64,000 nt of DNA from Flavobacteriales bacterium UBA952 (GCA_905182495.1 CAJJBU010000025.1:23699-87698), one strand, 5' to 3'. Shown: positions 46,154 to 55,293, counted from the first letter of the stretch. The notes: generated by a model not told the origin, from the sequence alone. Made by a program: numbers and translations.

Positions 46154-47011
46154 CTCTCAGAAAAAACCAGCTTTAGGCAGAGGGTTAAGCGCCTTATTGC
46201 ACAATTCTGAAACAGATGTGACTTCCGCGCGCATTGCTCCCGTTGGCTCGGTATCAGAAATCAGTATTCATCACATTGAAACAAACCCTTTTAATCCACG
46301 GACCAATTTTGAAAAAGAAGCACTCTTTGATCTTAGGGAATCGATTCTAGAACACGGTATTATTCAACCCTTAACGGTCAGAAAGATGGGGAATGATCGC
46401 TACCAACTGATATCTGGAGAAAGACGATACAGGGCATCGCAGCTTGCTGGGCTAAAATATGTACCTGTTTATATTAGAATTGCCAACGATCAAAATATGT
46501 TAGAATATGCGCTTGTTGAAAACATACAGCGTGAAGATTTAAATGCCATTGAAGTGGCGCTATCCTATGAGCGACTTCTCACAGAATGCTCCCTAACACA
46601 AGAAGATCTCAGTGAAAAAATAGCCAAATCTCGATCGAATATTGCAAATCATATACGTTTACTCAAACTTCCTAGTGAAATACAAGCTGGATTGAGAGAC
46701 AAGTCAATCAGTATGGGGCACGCCAGAGCGCTCCTATCATTAGACACTGAGGAGGAACAACTTTTAAAGTTCAAAGAAATCCTTGAAAACAAACTATCCG
46801 TAAGAGCAATTGAAGAAAAGGTTAAAATTCTCGAATACCCCTTCCAAGCAATCTTGAAAAAAATGGCCAGTATACAAGAGACTCCTTAAGCTCTTTTTAT
46901 GACACTCGTATCAAAATACAGCAAAGTAAAAATGGTTCAGGAAAAATACACTTGAATTTCTCTAATGAGAATGAGTTTCAGCGTTTAATAAAACTGCTAC
47001 TCCAGAAATGA
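46143..47011 (+). pseudogene. parB: Chromosome-partitioning protein ParB, frameshifted near the 3' end
   Basis: ParB CTPase that loads at parS sites. Intact features are GRGLSALL at the N-terminus, NPFNPRTNFEKEAL, the GERRYRAS box and the helix-turn-helix LTQEDLSEKIAKSRSNIANHIRLL. The ORF stops at 46889 after 248 residues. In the -1 frame the sequence goes on as NGQYTRDSLSSFYDTRIKI and HLNFSNENEFQRLIKLLLQK to a stop at 47011. That is the normal C-terminal dimer domain, and it overlaps the next ATG by four bases. The break is in a 7-A run (46857-46863). One more A would restore 289 residues. Confidence 0.9.
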
Positions 47012-47532
47012 AAACTTTAGTATTCTTACTACTCACCTTCTTTGTTTATACGCAGGGCAAGGCTCAGTTGAATGAAGCAGATACGAGTTACACACACCCC
47101 TTTCGCAAGTCAATACTATTCTCGGCTGTACTGCCAGGAGCTGGTCAAGTCTACAATAGCGTAAAAAAGAAAAAAGGTTTCCGACATGCAATTTGGAAAG
47201 TCCCGCTTATCTATGGTGCACTGGGCGCAACCGTGTATATGCTCGTTCAAAACCAAAGTATTCAAAACGGACTAAAAACAGAATATACAAATAGATTAAA
47301 TGGAGTTGTTGAAGATCCAGAGTGGTCATCGTATGATGATCAAGCGGTCCTTTATTTGTACAAACAGTATCTCGACCAAAGAGATCTATCCATTCTCGCT
47401 GTAGGGGCGGTCTATTTATTTCAAATATTAGACGCCGGCGTAGCATCTCATTTCATCTCATTCGATGTAAGTGAAGACTTATCTCTCCGCATTCAACCTA
47501 CTCTACTTGGGTATGATGACTCCAGGAATTAA
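47008..47532 (+). CDS. DUF5683 family exported membrane protein
   Basis: A 174-residue protein with a signal peptide (ending QGKAQ). The family core HPFRKSILFSAVLPGAGQVYN is followed by a hydrophobic helix (VPLIYGALGATVYML) and a second one (ILAVGAVYLFQILDAGVASH). This is the DUF5683 protein that regularly sits between parB and dapB in Bacteroidota. Function unknown. Its ATG overlaps the restored parB stop. Confidence 0.88.
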   Translation: MKTLVFLLLTFFVYTQGKAQLNEADTSYTHPFRKSILFSAVLPGAGQVYNSVKKKKGFRHAIWKVPLIYGALGATVYMLVQNQSIQNGLKTEYTNRLNGVVEDPEWSSYDDQAVLYLYKQYLDQRDLSILAVGAVYLFQILDAGVASHFISFDVSEDLSLRIQPTLLGYDDSRN

Positions 47533-47577
47533 CATAAGTTTGAATTTCAAGTAAGCAATTAATCATACCTTAGCGAC

Positions 47578-48294
47578 GTGAATATAGCACTCATCGGATA
47601 CGGGAAAATGGGCAAGGAAATTGAAAAAGTTGCCCTGGAAAGAAACCACATCATAAGCCATAAGTTTTCATCGGCCTCCCCCTTCCATAGGGATTCAAAT
47701 ATCGATACAGATGTAGCGATTGAATTTACGGCACCAGATTTTGCTGTGACCAACATTAATCAATGTCTAGATATGGGCATCCCGATCGTTTCCGGCACGA
47801 CTGGATGGATCAAAGAATTACCTGAAATTGAAAAAAAAATCGCGAAAACAAATGGAGCCCTTCTTTATGCTTCAAATTTTAGTTTAGGCGTTCACTTATT
47901 TTTTGAATTAAGTAAAAAAATGGGCGCGCTCATGAATAAATATTCTTATCAGGCAAATATTACAGAAACCCATCATACAGAAAAAAAAGATGCTCCTAGT
48001 GGCACGGCAATAACACTAGCACAAATCTTAATCAAAGAATTAACTCACTACAACAATTGGTCGGTTCAAGATGGCCAAGCAATAGCTAAAGATACGCTTC
48101 CAATAGCGTCAAAAAGAATTGAAAATATTCCGGGAACTCATGAAGTTCGCTTCACCTCAGAAATCGATACAATAGCACTCACACATATAGCAAATAATAG
48201 AAAAGGATTTGCCCTCGGCGCTGTCATTGCAGCTGAATGGATTCTTGATCAAAGAGGATTGTTCACCATGGCAGATGTACTTAATTTAAAATAA
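47578..48294 (+). CDS. dapB: 4-hydroxy-tetrahydrodipicolinate reductase DapB
   Basis: NAD(P)H-dependent reductase of the lysine/diaminopimelate pathway, 238 residues with a GTG start. IALIGYGKMGKEIE is the nucleotide-binding motif. SGTTGW and ASNFSLGVHLFFEL are family motifs, and ETHHTEKKDAPSGTA holds the catalytic histidines and lysine. Complete. One base separates it from lepB, so co-transcription is likely. Confidence 0.95.
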   Translation: MNIALIGYGKMGKEIEKVALERNHIISHKFSSASPFHRDSNIDTDVAIEFTAPDFAVTNINQCLDMGIPIVSGTTGWIKELPEIEKKIAKTNGALLYASNFSLGVHLFFELSKKMGALMNKYSYQANITETHHTEKKDAPSGTAITLAQILIKELTHYNNWSVQDGQAIAKDTLPIASKRIENIPGTHEVRFTSEIDTIALTHIANNRKGFALGAVIAAEWILDQRGLFTMADVLNLK

Positions 48295-48295
48295 A

Positions 48296-50161
48296 ATGAA
48301 CATACTCTATTTTTACCTCTTTCTTTTAGTTCATCCTTATCTCGGTATGTGGTGGAAATCATTTCCCAAAGCAGGTCGTCAGTCATGGGAAGCATTGATT
48401 CCAGGTTACAATTATTTCATTGTTTTCAAACTAAGTTGTAAAAAACCTTTTTGGGCACTACTTCTAGCATTCCCTGGTATTCACCTTGTGATGTGGGCGA
48501 CCGCGAACGTATCTTACATCAGAAGGTTTGGATACTACTCTTTCACCGATACACTTCAGGGTATCTTTTTTCCTTATTACTTGATGTACAAGTGTACCCA
48601 GGAAGGAGAAATATTTGAGGATGAAACCAACTGGTCTAACTCTGCAGAACGTGAAACTAGAAAATGGGGAGACCACGTTGCCCTATTCTTATCGCTGCCG
48701 ATTATTGGCCATGTTGTTGCCATCGGAATAGACATGGTTACTAGAGATAAACCCGGCACGAAATCTAGGGTAAAAGAATGGGGAGACTCTATCCTATTTG
48801 CACTCGTAGCTGCTAGTATCATCAGAACTTATGTTTTTGAGCCTTTCCAAATCCCAACGGGCTCTATGGAAAAGACCCTTTTGGTCGGCGACTTCTTGTT
48901 TGTTAATAAATTAGCTTATGGTTCTAAAGTACCGGTCACCCCCCTATCGTATCCGCTAGTCCACAACACAGTTCCATGGGTAAACATGAAGTCCTATAGC
49001 GGTCTTGAAATTGGCGATTACACAAGACTACCAGGCTTTGGCACGGTCTCTAGATATGATGTTGTGGTATTTAACTACCCATCAGGGGACACAGCAGTAT
49101 ACGACCCTAGAATGCCTAACGGGCTCATGGGGCATGACTACCATGGTATTCTAAACAATGAAGCTTATTACCAATACCAAAAGGCCAACTCGGCAAAACT
49201 ACAGAGCCTTAGGAAAAACGCCTCTGATAGTACATTCAATGTCTATTACGATTCATTCTGTAAAGCATATATAAACAACCCTGCTCCATGGAGAAAAATA
49301 GCACGAGAAAGACTGGCCAATGGAAATTTCCCGGAGTACATGGTCAGTGACGAAACACCTGAAGCTCATGGCGGATTAATATACAGACCCGTGGATAAGA
49401 GAGAAAATTATATCAAACGTTGCGTAGGAATCCCTGGAGACACACTAGAGGTCATTAATGCTGTCTTATACGTTAATGGGAAGCCAGCCGAGGTTGGAGA
49501 GAACCAGTGCCTTCAATATGAGGTAGATAAAAGTATCGTAGAGTTCCCCGGAGCATCTGAAATGTATGAAGAGTATGGATTAGAGAATGCGCCTAATCAA
49601 ACGAGAATGGATTTCAAAGATGCAGATATCAGAAACCCAAATAAGTACGTTTTAACGTTAACAGAAGGTGAGAAAAACAAAATCGAAAAGGATTTTAACA
49701 TCAAGCTAAACCTGGTCATTGAAGCTCAATACACTGACGATTCAAGTTACATCGCTACAGGTGAGGATCTAATTGCAAACATCAATTATTTCCCAAAAGA
49801 CTTCTACATCAACAATACACCCACGAATTTTTCGAAATTCGTGATTCCCAAGAAAGGAGTTAGCGTTTCTATCCATGCAAACAACATTGCCTGGTACAGA
49901 AGAATCATTACCGCTTATGAAGGACATAGCTTAGAGGAAAAGAAAGAGGGCATCTTCATCGACGGTAAAAAGTCAAGTTCGTACACTTTTGGTATGAATT
50001 ATTATTGGCTGATGGGAGACAACCGATACAACTCTGCTGACTCAAGGGTATGGGGATTTGTTCCAGAAGACCATGTTGTCGGTAGGGCATCATTGGTTTG
50101 GTTTTCAAAAAGTGCTTATCTAGGTGTCCGCTGGGAACGATTATTTAAATGGATTGAATGA
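48296..50161 (+). CDS. lepB: Signal peptidase I LepB, long Bacteroidota form
   Basis: Cleaves signal peptides at the inner membrane. At 621 residues it is longer than the family average. The N-terminal ~150 residues form a DUF5684-like membrane region with several helices. FQIPTGSMEKTL carries the nucleophile Ser190 and NYIKRCVGIPGDTLEV the general-base Lys374. Roughly 110 residues are inserted between them (YDPRMPNGLMGHDYHGILN...). A further extracytoplasmic domain precedes GDNRYNSADSRVWGFVPEDHVVGRA. Clustered with dapB and wbqC as in other Bacteroidota. Confidence 0.93.
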   Translation: MNILYFYLFLLVHPYLGMWWKSFPKAGRQSWEALIPGYNYFIVFKLSCKKPFWALLLAFPGIHLVMWATANVSYIRRFGYYSFTDTLQGIFFPYYLMYKCTQEGEIFEDETNWSNSAERETRKWGDHVALFLSLPIIGHVVAIGIDMVTRDKPGTKSRVKEWGDSILFALVAASIIRTYVFEPFQIPTGSMEKTLLVGDFLFVNKLAYGSKVPVTPLSYPLVHNTVPWVNMKSYSGLEIGDYTRLPGFGTVSRYDVVVFNYPSGDTAVYDPRMPNGLMGHDYHGILNNEAYYQYQKANSAKLQSLRKNASDSTFNVYYDSFCKAYINNPAPWRKIARERLANGNFPEYMVSDETPEAHGGLIYRPVDKRENYIKRCVGIPGDTLEVINAVLYVNGKPAEVGENQCLQYEVDKSIVEFPGASEMYEEYGLENAPNQTRMDFKDADIRNPNKYVLTLTEGEKNKIEKDFNIKLNLVIEAQYTDDSSYIATGEDLIANINYFPKDFYINNTPTNFSKFVIPKKGVSVSIHANNIAWYRRIITAYEGHSLEEKKEGIFIDGKKSSSYTFGMNYYWLMGDNRYNSADSRVWGFVPEDHVVGRASLVWFSKSAYLGVRWERLFKWIE

Positions 50162-50754
50162 CGGCCTTATTTCCAAGCGCCTACTTCCCCTCTATTTCCT
50201 ATTTAAATTCTTTTTTTTTGGAAGACCATGTGGCAATCGAGATTTTTGAAACCTATCCAAAGCAAACGCTTAGAAACCGCTGTGAAATAGCAACGAGTAA
50301 TGGAAAGCTAAGACTCAGTGTCCCTATCAAAAGAGTCAATGGATCTAAGACGCTAACAAGAGATATACGTATCGACAACGCAACCTCATGGAAAAAAGAG
50401 CATTGGAGAAGCATTCAAACAGCCTATGCTTCTGCCCCCTATTTTGAGGAGTACGACAAAGAAATCCACCACTTGATACATTCTAAAAATGAGCACCTCA
50501 TAGACCTGAATAACAGTATATTAGAGTTTTTATATAAAGTATTAGATCAAACATATTCGAGGACTGAAACGGCTGCCTTTAAAACCTTGACCGATAAAGA
50601 TTTTCGCAATGCTGACTTTAAAAAATATAGCGGGCAGAAATACATACAGGTGTTTTCGGAGGAAAATGGCTTTTTATCGAATCTTTCAATACTAGACTTG
50701 CTCTTTAATGAAGGGCCATTTATTCGAAATTGGATTCTACAAAAATTGAAATGA
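50158..50754 (+). CDS. WbqC family protein
   Basis: A 198-residue protein of the WbqC-like family. FPSAYFPSISYLNSFF, YPKQTLRNRCEIATSNGKLRLSVPI and ATSWKKEHWRSIQTAYASAPYFEEY are its hallmarks. Members occur in LPS clusters and behind lepB, with no proven activity. The ATG overlaps the lepB stop by four bases and its own stop overlaps the next ATG in the same way, so the genes are translationally coupled. Confidence 0.88.
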   Translation: MTALFPSAYFPSISYLNSFFLEDHVAIEIFETYPKQTLRNRCEIATSNGKLRLSVPIKRVNGSKTLTRDIRIDNATSWKKEHWRSIQTAYASAPYFEEYDKEIHHLIHSKNEHLIDLNNSILEFLYKVLDQTYSRTETAAFKTLTDKDFRNADFKKYSGQKYIQVFSEENGFLSNLSILDLLFNEGPFIRNWILQKLK

Positions 50755-51275
50755 GTTACTGTCAATATTGCAATGACCTGCCCAAAGACAACCCCCACCG
50801 CATCTATCACGATACGCAATATGGCATTAAACCAAGTTCAGATGATGCTCTTTTTGGAAGACTGATCTTAGAAATCAATCAAGCTGGGCTCTCATGGAAC
50901 ACCATCATTAACAAAACGGATTCAATCCAATCTGCATATTTTGGATTCAATATTCAAAAAATTTCAAAACTAGAGAATGAGGACATTGACCGACTAATGA
51001 AAGATGCAGGCACCATTAGACACCGAGGGAAAATAAATGCCATTGTGTACAACGCCAAAATAATTGTTGAAATCCAAGAAAAAAGTGGTTCATTTGATCA
51101 GTGGCTCACACTTCAAAGCCAAAATACTTTGGACGATTGGCTAAAAGTCTTCAAAAAGAATTTTAAATTTGTTGGCAAGGAAATTGTTAATGAATTCCTA
51201 TTAAGTACTGGGTACATGCCTGGAGTTCACGATTCTGATTGCCCCAAGTCCTTTAATTTAAAAGCGGAAATATGA
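50751..51275 (+). CDS. tag: DNA-3-methyladenine glycosylase I
   Basis: Base-excision repair enzyme that removes 3-methyladenine. The 174 residues from the ATG at 50751 include YHDTQYGIKPSSDDALFGRLILEINQAGLSW (substrate pocket), IRHRGKINAIVYNAK (helix-hairpin-helix-like region) and a cysteine/histidine pair at each end (YCQYCND, GVHDSDC) matching the family zinc site. The C-terminus is a little shorter than in E. coli Tag. Coupled to wbqC and to the next gene by ATGA overlaps. Confidence 0.9.
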   Translation: MSYCQYCNDLPKDNPHRIYHDTQYGIKPSSDDALFGRLILEINQAGLSWNTIINKTDSIQSAYFGFNIQKISKLENEDIDRLMKDAGTIRHRGKINAIVYNAKIIVEIQEKSGSFDQWLTLQSQNTLDDWLKVFKKNFKFVGKEIVNEFLLSTGYMPGVHDSDCPKSFNLKAEI

Positions 51276-51976
51276 AAAAAATCATTCTTATAAGTCTTGT
51301 TTTAACGACAACGCTAATCTCTTATGCCCAAGTGAGCTTGAGTGCAGGTGCAGGTATAGCAAATGGGTTCAGCTCGGATCAATCCTTTACGGGTTTAAAT
51401 GGTGGTTTTGAAATGCCTAGATCAAATGACGTGACTTTCTACGGGCGAATAGGCCATTTTTTCTCAAGAAAAGGCGAAAATACTAATACCACGAGTGCCT
51501 ATAATAACAATCCAAATGATCCTATTTACAGTATTCAAGCTTCCTATTTATATAAATTTAATTACACCACAATAGAAGGGGGAACACGTTATTACGTAAT
51601 GAATGATTATGATAATGGATTCTCTGCTTATGGTGGGACAAATTTCATGCTTTCGTTTAATTCTATAAAAAGAAAGTATGAGAGAGATGCCTCTTATGGG
51701 GTTGACATTATCGAGAATTGGCAAAACAACTATTCTATAGACCCTAATGAAAACGAAGACGCCACAATTATGAACTTATCACTTGGCCTTCAAGGAGGAG
51801 TTAAATACACAATTGCAGGGACGGGAACCGTCTATTTTGACGTAAGTGGCCAATACACTATTTTTAATGCTGCTCAAAATGAAAATTTCGCTCAGAATTA
51901 TTTGAATTCTTTTGACAATCAATACTCAAGACTTTTCTTTATATTTTCTGTAGGCTTCCGAAAGGACCTCTATTAA
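51272..51976 (+). CDS. Outer-membrane beta-barrel protein, unknown role
   Basis: A 234-residue exported protein with a clear signal peptide (ending SYAQ). Strands alternating hydrophobic and polar residues follow (VTFYGRIGHFFSRK, ASYLYKFNYTTIEGGTRYYVM, LSLGLQGGVKYTIAG), ending in a C-terminal strand with F before the last residues (FIFSVGFRKDLY). This fits a small barrel of the generic porin-family type. It is the last gene of the dapB-lepB run. Function unknown. Confidence 0.7.
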   Translation: MKKIILISLVLTTTLISYAQVSLSAGAGIANGFSSDQSFTGLNGGFEMPRSNDVTFYGRIGHFFSRKGENTNTTSAYNNNPNDPIYSIQASYLYKFNYTTIEGGTRYYVMNDYDNGFSAYGGTNFMLSFNSIKRKYERDASYGVDIIENWQNNYSIDPNENEDATIMNLSLGLQGGVKYTIAGTGTVYFDVSGQYTIFNAAQNENFAQNYLNSFDNQYSRLFFIFSVGFRKDLY

Positions 51977-51980
51977 CCCC

Positions 51981-52505
51981 CTATACTTTCGTAAGAATAG
52001 ATGCTAAGACCACATTTATTGATGCAGCTGCATCGATCGTGAAATCAGCAAGCTTATACGCTGAAGCTCTTTGATCTAGTAGATCAGATAATCGCAGCTT
52101 GAGTTCCTCTTCATTCAAATCCTTGACCATAGGTCGCTGTCCTTGCTCACCATTTAATCGACTCGCCAATGCATCACTTTGGATTTCGAGATAAATGACG
52201 GTGCCAACTTGTAACAAATGATCCATTACATTCGGGCTAATTAAAGCCCCTCCACCTGTAGCAATAACTGTCTTTGTAATTCCTTTCAAACCCAAAATAC
52301 ACTGCCTTTCAAGAACTCTAAATGCGTCCTCGCCCTTAGCAATAAAAAAATCATTGATGCTCATTTGAAGCTTGCTCGTAATAAGCTCATCAACATCTAA
52401 AAACGCAATCCCCATTCTTTCGGAAAGTGCTTTACCTATTGTTGATTTACCAACACCACTCATTCCAACAAGAACAATTACATCATTTTTATATTGGTTT
52501 ACCAT
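51981..52505 (-). CDS. aroK: Shikimate kinase AroK
   Basis: Phosphorylates shikimate in aromatic amino-acid synthesis. The 174 residues from the ATG at 52505 contain the P-loop GMSGVGKSTIG, LDVDELI (shikimate-binding aspartate), FRVLERQC and TGGGAL. GQRPM is in the lid. The tracked GTG start adds only three residues. Convergent with the barrel gene, four bases apart. Confidence 0.93.
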   Translation of the reverse strand: MVNQYKNDVIVLVGMSGVGKSTIGKALSERMGIAFLDVDELITSKLQMSINDFFIAKGEDAFRVLERQCILGLKGITKTVIATGGGALISPNVMDHLLQVGTVIYLEIQSDALASRLNGEQGQRPMVKDLNEEELKLRLSDLLDQRASAYKLADFTIDAAASINVVLASILTKV

Positions 52506-52566
52506 TTCATTCACAAGGTATTAGAAAAAAAAGATTTTTGAATTATCAAATTTACCCCTTTTATAG

Positions 52567-52597
52567 TTTGATATAGTGAAATTTACAATTATATTTG
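52567..52597 (+). promoter_or_regulatory. Consensus Bacteroidota promoter of tRNA-Lys
   Basis: TTTG at 52567-52570, a 19-base spacer, then TATATTTG at 52590-52597: a perfect match to the TTTG-N19-TAnnTTTG layout, 15 bases before the tRNA. It is the best promoter in the window. Confidence 0.85.
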
Positions 52598-52612
52598 CAC
52601 CCGTAAAAAAAC

Positions 52613-52685
52613 GATTCCTTAGCTCAGCTGGTAGAGCAACGCCCTTTTAAGGCGTGGGTCCTGGGTTCGAGCCCCAGAGGGATCA
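52613..52685 (+). tRNA. tRNA-Lys (anticodon TTT)
   Basis: A 73-base cloverleaf. The acceptor stem GATTCCT pairs with AGGGATC with one G-T wobble. The D arm is AGCTCAGCTGGTAGAGC, the anticodon arm ACGCC-CTTTTAA-GGCGT has TTT at 52646-52648, and the T arm contains GGTTCGA. Discriminator A, and no encoded CCA. A strong terminator follows. The 3' half is the probable attachment site of the downstream recombinase. Confidence 0.96.
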
Positions 52686-52710
52686 CTTGGAGAAATCCAA
52701 AATCTATCTA

Positions 52711-52744
52711 AAGTCCTTGAAACACTTGTTTTAAGGGCTTTTTT
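52711..52744 (+). terminator. Rho-independent terminator of tRNA-Lys
   Basis: AAGTCCTTGAAAC / GTTTTAAGGGCTT form a 13-bp stem (two G-T pairs) around loop ACTT, ending in a T-run (TTTTTT). It isolates the tRNA from the recombinase gene. Confidence 0.8.
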
Positions 52745-52845
52745 GCTTTTCTATATTTTCGTTAAAACACGATATCGGTCGAAATTTGTGTCGCCCTTTA
52801 GTCACCTTCACTATTTATATTGTGTCACCTTAATAAATTAACCCT

Positions 52846-54099
52846 ATGGGAAGAGTAACAATCACCTTCTATCCTAATGATAGAAAGCAATCCAACACAA
52901 CAGAACAGATTCCAATTTATCTGCGTATTCGTAAAGAGGGACTGAAAACTGAAGCCAGAACAGATTGGTCTGTGTTACCACATGAACGCGCACTATGGAA
53001 TAAAACCATGCAACGCGTAGATATCAAAGACTGCAAAGCGAACGAATATCTAGGTAAGATTGAAGAAAAATTCAATGCATTGCGCATATTTAAATCTGAA
53101 GAATTCGATGACTACGATCTTGACACGATTAAATACTTAATACTTGGTAAAAACCCAAATCGAAAAAAGATGCCCACCGTTATTGAATTTATGGAGAGCT
53201 ATTATGATATAAATATTGAATCGAGCACCCGAATTAAAAAGGGCACAAAAAAGAATTACCTAAAGGCCATTAAGCACATGAGGTCCTTTATTGAATTTAA
53301 AAGGATCCACAACAAGCAGGTATCGGCTATTGACTACAGATTTGCTAATGAATTCTCCAATTACCTGATGAACGATCATCCAGAGATTCAAAAAACTGGA
53401 ATGTCAGAGGTGTCGGCCTGTGGTCTCATTAAGAAATTTAGGACCATCTTTAACCAGGCTATAAATGAAGAACTCCTTAAAAAGAATCCGTTTTGTCAGA
53501 TTAAGCTCAGCTACAAGTCTCCTCCCAAGCAAAGATTAACCATACAGCAATTCAAAAACCTAATCTACTTTGAAAGCTATACCAAAACTGAAACACCCTA
53601 TGTACAGATGTTTCACTTTATGTCCCTAACAGGTGCTGCATTTCTAGATTCCCAACAACTCAACATGGACAACCTAGAAGAGTCTGAGAAGGGCTTAAAA
53701 CTGCTTTACAAGCGAAACAAAACCGGTCACACTTCAGAACAACTCCTTTGTTCAAAGGCAATTGAGCTAATAAAGTGCTTTGATGCGCGACCTGATGTGC
53801 AAACCTCAAAGTTCTTGCTACCGCAGGTGAGCAACCAACAATTCAATAGAGAACTCAAAGTTATAGGCGCTAAAGCCGGTATTGCTTTTAATATAACCAC
53901 ACACCATGCTAGACACACCTATCGAGCGCTTTTAGATGAGGCAGATGTGGTAGACCCAACGGTGATCAATAAACTTATGGGTTGGTCCAATGGAAACTCA
54001 ATGGACAGTATCTATAGACAAGTAACAGAAACAAGACTTCTTCGAACGAAGGAGCAATTCGAAAATTTTATCAATAACTTTAAAAACAATAAATCATGA
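52846..54099 (+). CDS. Tyrosine recombinase (site-specific integrase)
   Basis: A 417-residue Bacteroidota-type integrase. It has an N-terminal arm-binding domain (ITFYPNDRKQSNTTEQIPIYLRIRKEGLK), a SAM-like core-binding domain (TVIEFMESYYDINIES to about 215), and a catalytic domain. Visible catalytic parts are HHARHTYRALL (HxxR box), LMGWSNGNSMDSIYRQV (GH replaced by GW, then the nucleophile tyrosine). The usual first arginine is replaced, since the segment reads LTGAAFLDSQQ, a variant found in related Bacteroides integrases. It presumably integrated the element at tRNA-Lys. Intact, unlike most genes after it. Confidence 0.92.
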   Translation: MGRVTITFYPNDRKQSNTTEQIPIYLRIRKEGLKTEARTDWSVLPHERALWNKTMQRVDIKDCKANEYLGKIEEKFNALRIFKSEEFDDYDLDTIKYLILGKNPNRKKMPTVIEFMESYYDINIESSTRIKKGTKKNYLKAIKHMRSFIEFKRIHNKQVSAIDYRFANEFSNYLMNDHPEIQKTGMSEVSACGLIKKFRTIFNQAINEELLKKNPFCQIKLSYKSPPKQRLTIQQFKNLIYFESYTKTETPYVQMFHFMSLTGAAFLDSQQLNMDNLEESEKGLKLLYKRNKTGHTSEQLLCSKAIELIKCFDARPDVQTSKFLLPQVSNQQFNRELKVIGAKAGIAFNITTHHARHTYRALLDEADVVDPTVINKLMGWSNGNSMDSIYRQVTETRLLRTKEQFENFINNFKNNKS

Positions 54100-54133
54100 A
54101 AAATCCATCTAGAATAGACTTCAAAAACGCACA

Positions 54134-54176
54134 AAACTACCCAGTTAATATACATCTTAAAACTTGTGGGTAGTTT
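54134..54176 (+). terminator. 10-bp perfect inverted repeat after the integrase
   Basis: AAACTACCCA and TGGGTAGTTT are perfect complements separated by 23 bases, beginning 34 bases after the integrase stop. The second arm ends in a short T-run. A long-loop terminator is the simplest reading. A recombinase or excisionase binding site is possible. Confidence 0.5.
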
Positions 54177-54254
54177 AGTAAAAATTGACAAACCAATTAA
54201 ATCAACTAAAACAGTTAAATAATTATATATATAGTATTCATAATCAAATATTTA

Positions 54255-55086
54255 GTGAGATATCATCATTCCAGTCAGAGAGAGAATATCACATTACTAA
54301 CTTCAAAGGAAGTTACTAAAAATAAGTATGCTGAATATCTGATGGATACACTTCCAACCTTCTGCCTTGCGAAAAGTGAAAAATTAGATGATCTTTTGGA
54401 GGATTTTGGTCTAAGTGAAAAATCAAAAACCTTTTTCGTCAATAAAGAAAAAATAGATTTTAAAATTCTTAATAATAGAAGGCTCTATAAAAATTGATAA
54501 TCAGCACAAAGCTGAGATTGAATTTGCAATCAAAATTCTTTCATACACAATTATTTTCCTTAGATGTTTAGCTCACTTAAGTGAGGAGATAAGAGGATTT
54601 TACTCCGAAAAGCGAAAAATTATTCATCTAAAAGCATTTTTGGAGGGTGAACTGAGAAAAATTAGAAACGATAAAACATTGCACTATGAAGAATTACCCG
54701 AAAAATTCAATAATCTAATGAACTCATCCTTTGGGAAATTCCTAATTAAAGCAATGAACGGTGCACTCTCTAAAAATCACGCAGGTTCTTACAATGTAAA
54801 CTTTCTTTCCTCTTTAATTTACAGTGCCTCAAAAAAGTATTCAGAAGATACGTACTCAGATGATGAAATCCTTTTTAAACTCGGAGAATTGTTTCGCGAA
54901 ATTTACGGAGAAAAAAATATTAAAGCCACCGAGGAAGAATTTTACACATACAACCAAGAAGATAAAAACCCGAAAGGAGATAACTTTAGAGACCATGTTG
55001 TAAAGAAATGCAAAAGCATAATAAACTATAAGGGCAGCGATCATACCACCGAAGTAGCACAAATTATGAACCAGAGCAGGATGTAG
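54255..55086 (+). pseudogene. Unknown helical protein in two frames
   Basis: One frame (54255-54497, GTG start) encodes 80 residues, TLPTFCLAKSEKLDDLLEDFGLSEKS and so on. The next frame is open from 54457 to 55086 without any ATG and reads EGSIKIDNQHKAEIEFAIKIL, then LRCLAHLSEEIRGFYSEKRKIIHLKAFLEGELRKI and a long polar C-terminus (SDHTTEVAQIMNQSRM). Together they look like one soluble, mostly helical protein of about 270 residues with a single shift near 54457-54490. No family recognised. It follows the integrase and may be its regulator or cargo. Confidence 0.5.
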
Positions 55087-55101
55087 ATTTTAACGAATTC
55101 C

Positions 55102-55293
55102 TTAAAATCTTTTTGGGGCTTTAAATTCTTCGTTCTCTTCTCGCAATTTAAAGTAGACATACCCTACCGCAGCAATTGTTACCAAGCTCATCAAAATCAG
55201 TACATTATTCACAGAATATGAACTTTGATTTTGTGAGTGCTCAAATTGATGTGGTGTGAATCCATCACGAAAACTTTCAATTACTTCTTCCAT
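55102..55293 (-). CDS. Small single-pass membrane protein
   Basis: A 63-residue ORF with a polar Gln/His-rich N-terminus (FTPHQFEHSQNQSS), one hydrophobic helix (VLILMSLVTIAAVGYVYF) and a charged C-terminus (KLREENEEFKAPKRF). It overlaps the end of the zinc-finger gene by 17 bases in another frame, as in a compact operon. Function unknown. The clean helix and tight overlap argue that it is real. Confidence 0.55.
   Translation of the reverse strand: MEEVIESFRDGFTPHQFEHSQNQSSYSVNNVLILMSLVTIAAVGYVYFKLREENEEFKAPKRF

Noticed and set aside
46857-46863. Programmed ribosomal frameshift in parB
   Set aside because: The A7 run does not form the X-XXY-YYZ heptamer in the zero frame and no downstream stimulatory hairpin was seen. 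A missing base is simpler, so programmed shifting is only an alternative in the finding.
53727-53918. Minus-strand ORF within the integrase
   Set aside because: No motif, lies in a strongly coding region on the other strand, and has no promoter-like sequence.
54134-54176. The 10-bp inverted repeat as the right attachment site
   Set aside because: It has no similarity to the tRNA-Lys 3' end and it sits inside the element, next to the integrase stop.
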